Of a stretch of DNA of 5,487 nt, positions 5,072 through 5,487 are shown one piece after another; the stretch's first letter is position 1; the number at the start of each line of letters is the position of its first letter. Position numbers and translations under genes: made by a program. Under the pieces are notes generated by a model, which was not told the DNA's origin, ran no database searches, and was given only the letters and a program-made list of their open reading frames with translations. Where the stretch lies: positions 1 through 5,487 of the forward strand of contig CAZUZD010000392.1 in assembly GCA_964624465.1 (NCBI GenBank), written 5' to 3'. This stretch comes from CAZUZD01 sp964624465 (GTDB lineage: Bacteria > Planctomycetota > Planctomycetia > Isosphaerales > Isosphaeraceae).

Positions 5072-5487
5072 TCAGGGGGCGCCGACGGTCACGCGCACCG
5101 GGACGGGGCGGACGGCCGGGGCCAGGCAGGCGCGGTCGTCGCAGGCCTGGTAGCGGAGCCGCAGGCCGATGGCCCGCGCGCCGGCGGCGGTCGCCGGGTC
5201 GAGGCGGAGCCTGGCGGTCAGGGTCACGCGGCCCTCGTACAGGTCGGCCGGCTCGGGCGAGCCGCCGGGGGCCTTCCGCACGCCGGCCGGGTAGTCGACG
5301 CCCACGAGCGTCACCCCGGGCTGGTCTGCGTCGAGCTCCAGCACCGTCGGCTTCAGGTTCGGGGCGCCTGGCGGGTTGGCGTAGAGGTGCCAGCCGTCGA
5401 CGACCTCCAGCGTGACCGTGACCGCGAACTCGGCCCCGGGCGTCACCGGGCCGTCGACCGCCGCCTCGACCCGCACCACCTGCCGGG
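5072..5487 (-). CDS. DsbD N-terminal-domain protein, C-terminal part (5' end beyond the window)
   Basis: The frame ends at a TGA (complement of 5074-5072) and stays open to the right edge, so the GTG codons near 5479 are probably internal. About 138 residues are visible. They match the DsbD/DsbC N-terminal domain family (Pfam PF11412): a beta-sandwich with GWHLYANPPG near its start, YPAGVRKAPGG, LYEGRVTLTARLRL, and the hallmark RYQACDDRACLAP with two cysteines that in DsbD form the periplasmic redox pair. In E. coli DsbD this domain is followed by a membrane core; here the protein stops 15 residues after the second Cys. It is therefore either a stand-alone periplasmic thiol-relay domain or the tail of a larger protein, for example one with a thioredoxin-like part upstream. 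It is followed 61 bp later by truB. Confidence 0.85.
   Translation of the reverse strand, partial: RQVVRVEAAVDGPVTPGAEFAVTVTLEVVDGWHLYANPPGAPNLKPTVLELDADQPGVTLVGVDYPAGVRKAPGGSPEPADLYEGRVTLTARLRLDPATAAGARAIGLRLRYQACDDRACLAPAVRPVPVRVTVGAP

Noticed and set aside
3976..5415. 479-codon plus-strand open frame across truB and the DsbD-N gene
   Set aside because: Gly/Ala/Asp/Arg-rich antisense shadow of two recognisable genes.

Overview
The window looks like a piece of chromosome from a high-GC planctomycete, probably of the Isosphaeraceae type. This is inferred from the roughly 70% GC of the main genes, a TIGR03067-like domain (a family known mostly from Planctomycetes), a DsbD-N domain at the C-terminus of a protein with no DsbD membrane core after it, and weak or absent Shine-Dalgarno sites. 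No 16S rRNA or other definitive marker is present.

Layout, left to right. The minus-strand N-terminus of a probable exported or membrane-anchored protein (1-128) runs off the left edge. It is divergent from a complete class I/II PLP-dependent aminotransferase (346-1461, plus). Next comes a cassette-like segment. Two direct copies of a highly structured ~180-bp repeat (1538-1717 and 2248-2426, about 95% identical) flank a small gene of unknown function (1763-2119). That gene is only ~52% GC, so it stands out from its neighbours. After it lies a two-helix membrane protein with a TIGR03067-like C-terminal domain (2581-3180, plus).

A second cassette-like segment follows. A small gene of unknown function (open frame 3250-3843, likely start 3454) lies between a degenerate copy of the truB 3' end plus its downstream DNA (3205-3414) and the genuine truB 3' end (4003-4254). 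The right part holds two minus-strand housekeeping genes: a DsbD-N-domain protein cut by the right edge (5072-5487) and, 61 bp downstream of it, complete truB (4126-5010), the tRNA pseudouridine-55 synthase. These two are probably co-transcribed.

The conserved genes (aminotransferase, truB, DsbD-N protein) are ordinary. The interest lies in the middle. Two small unknown proteins that may share a fold each sit between direct repeats of different origin. One of these repeats can form three perfect hairpins, of which the central one excludes the other two. No transposase, integrase, tRNA, rRNA or CRISPR array was seen.
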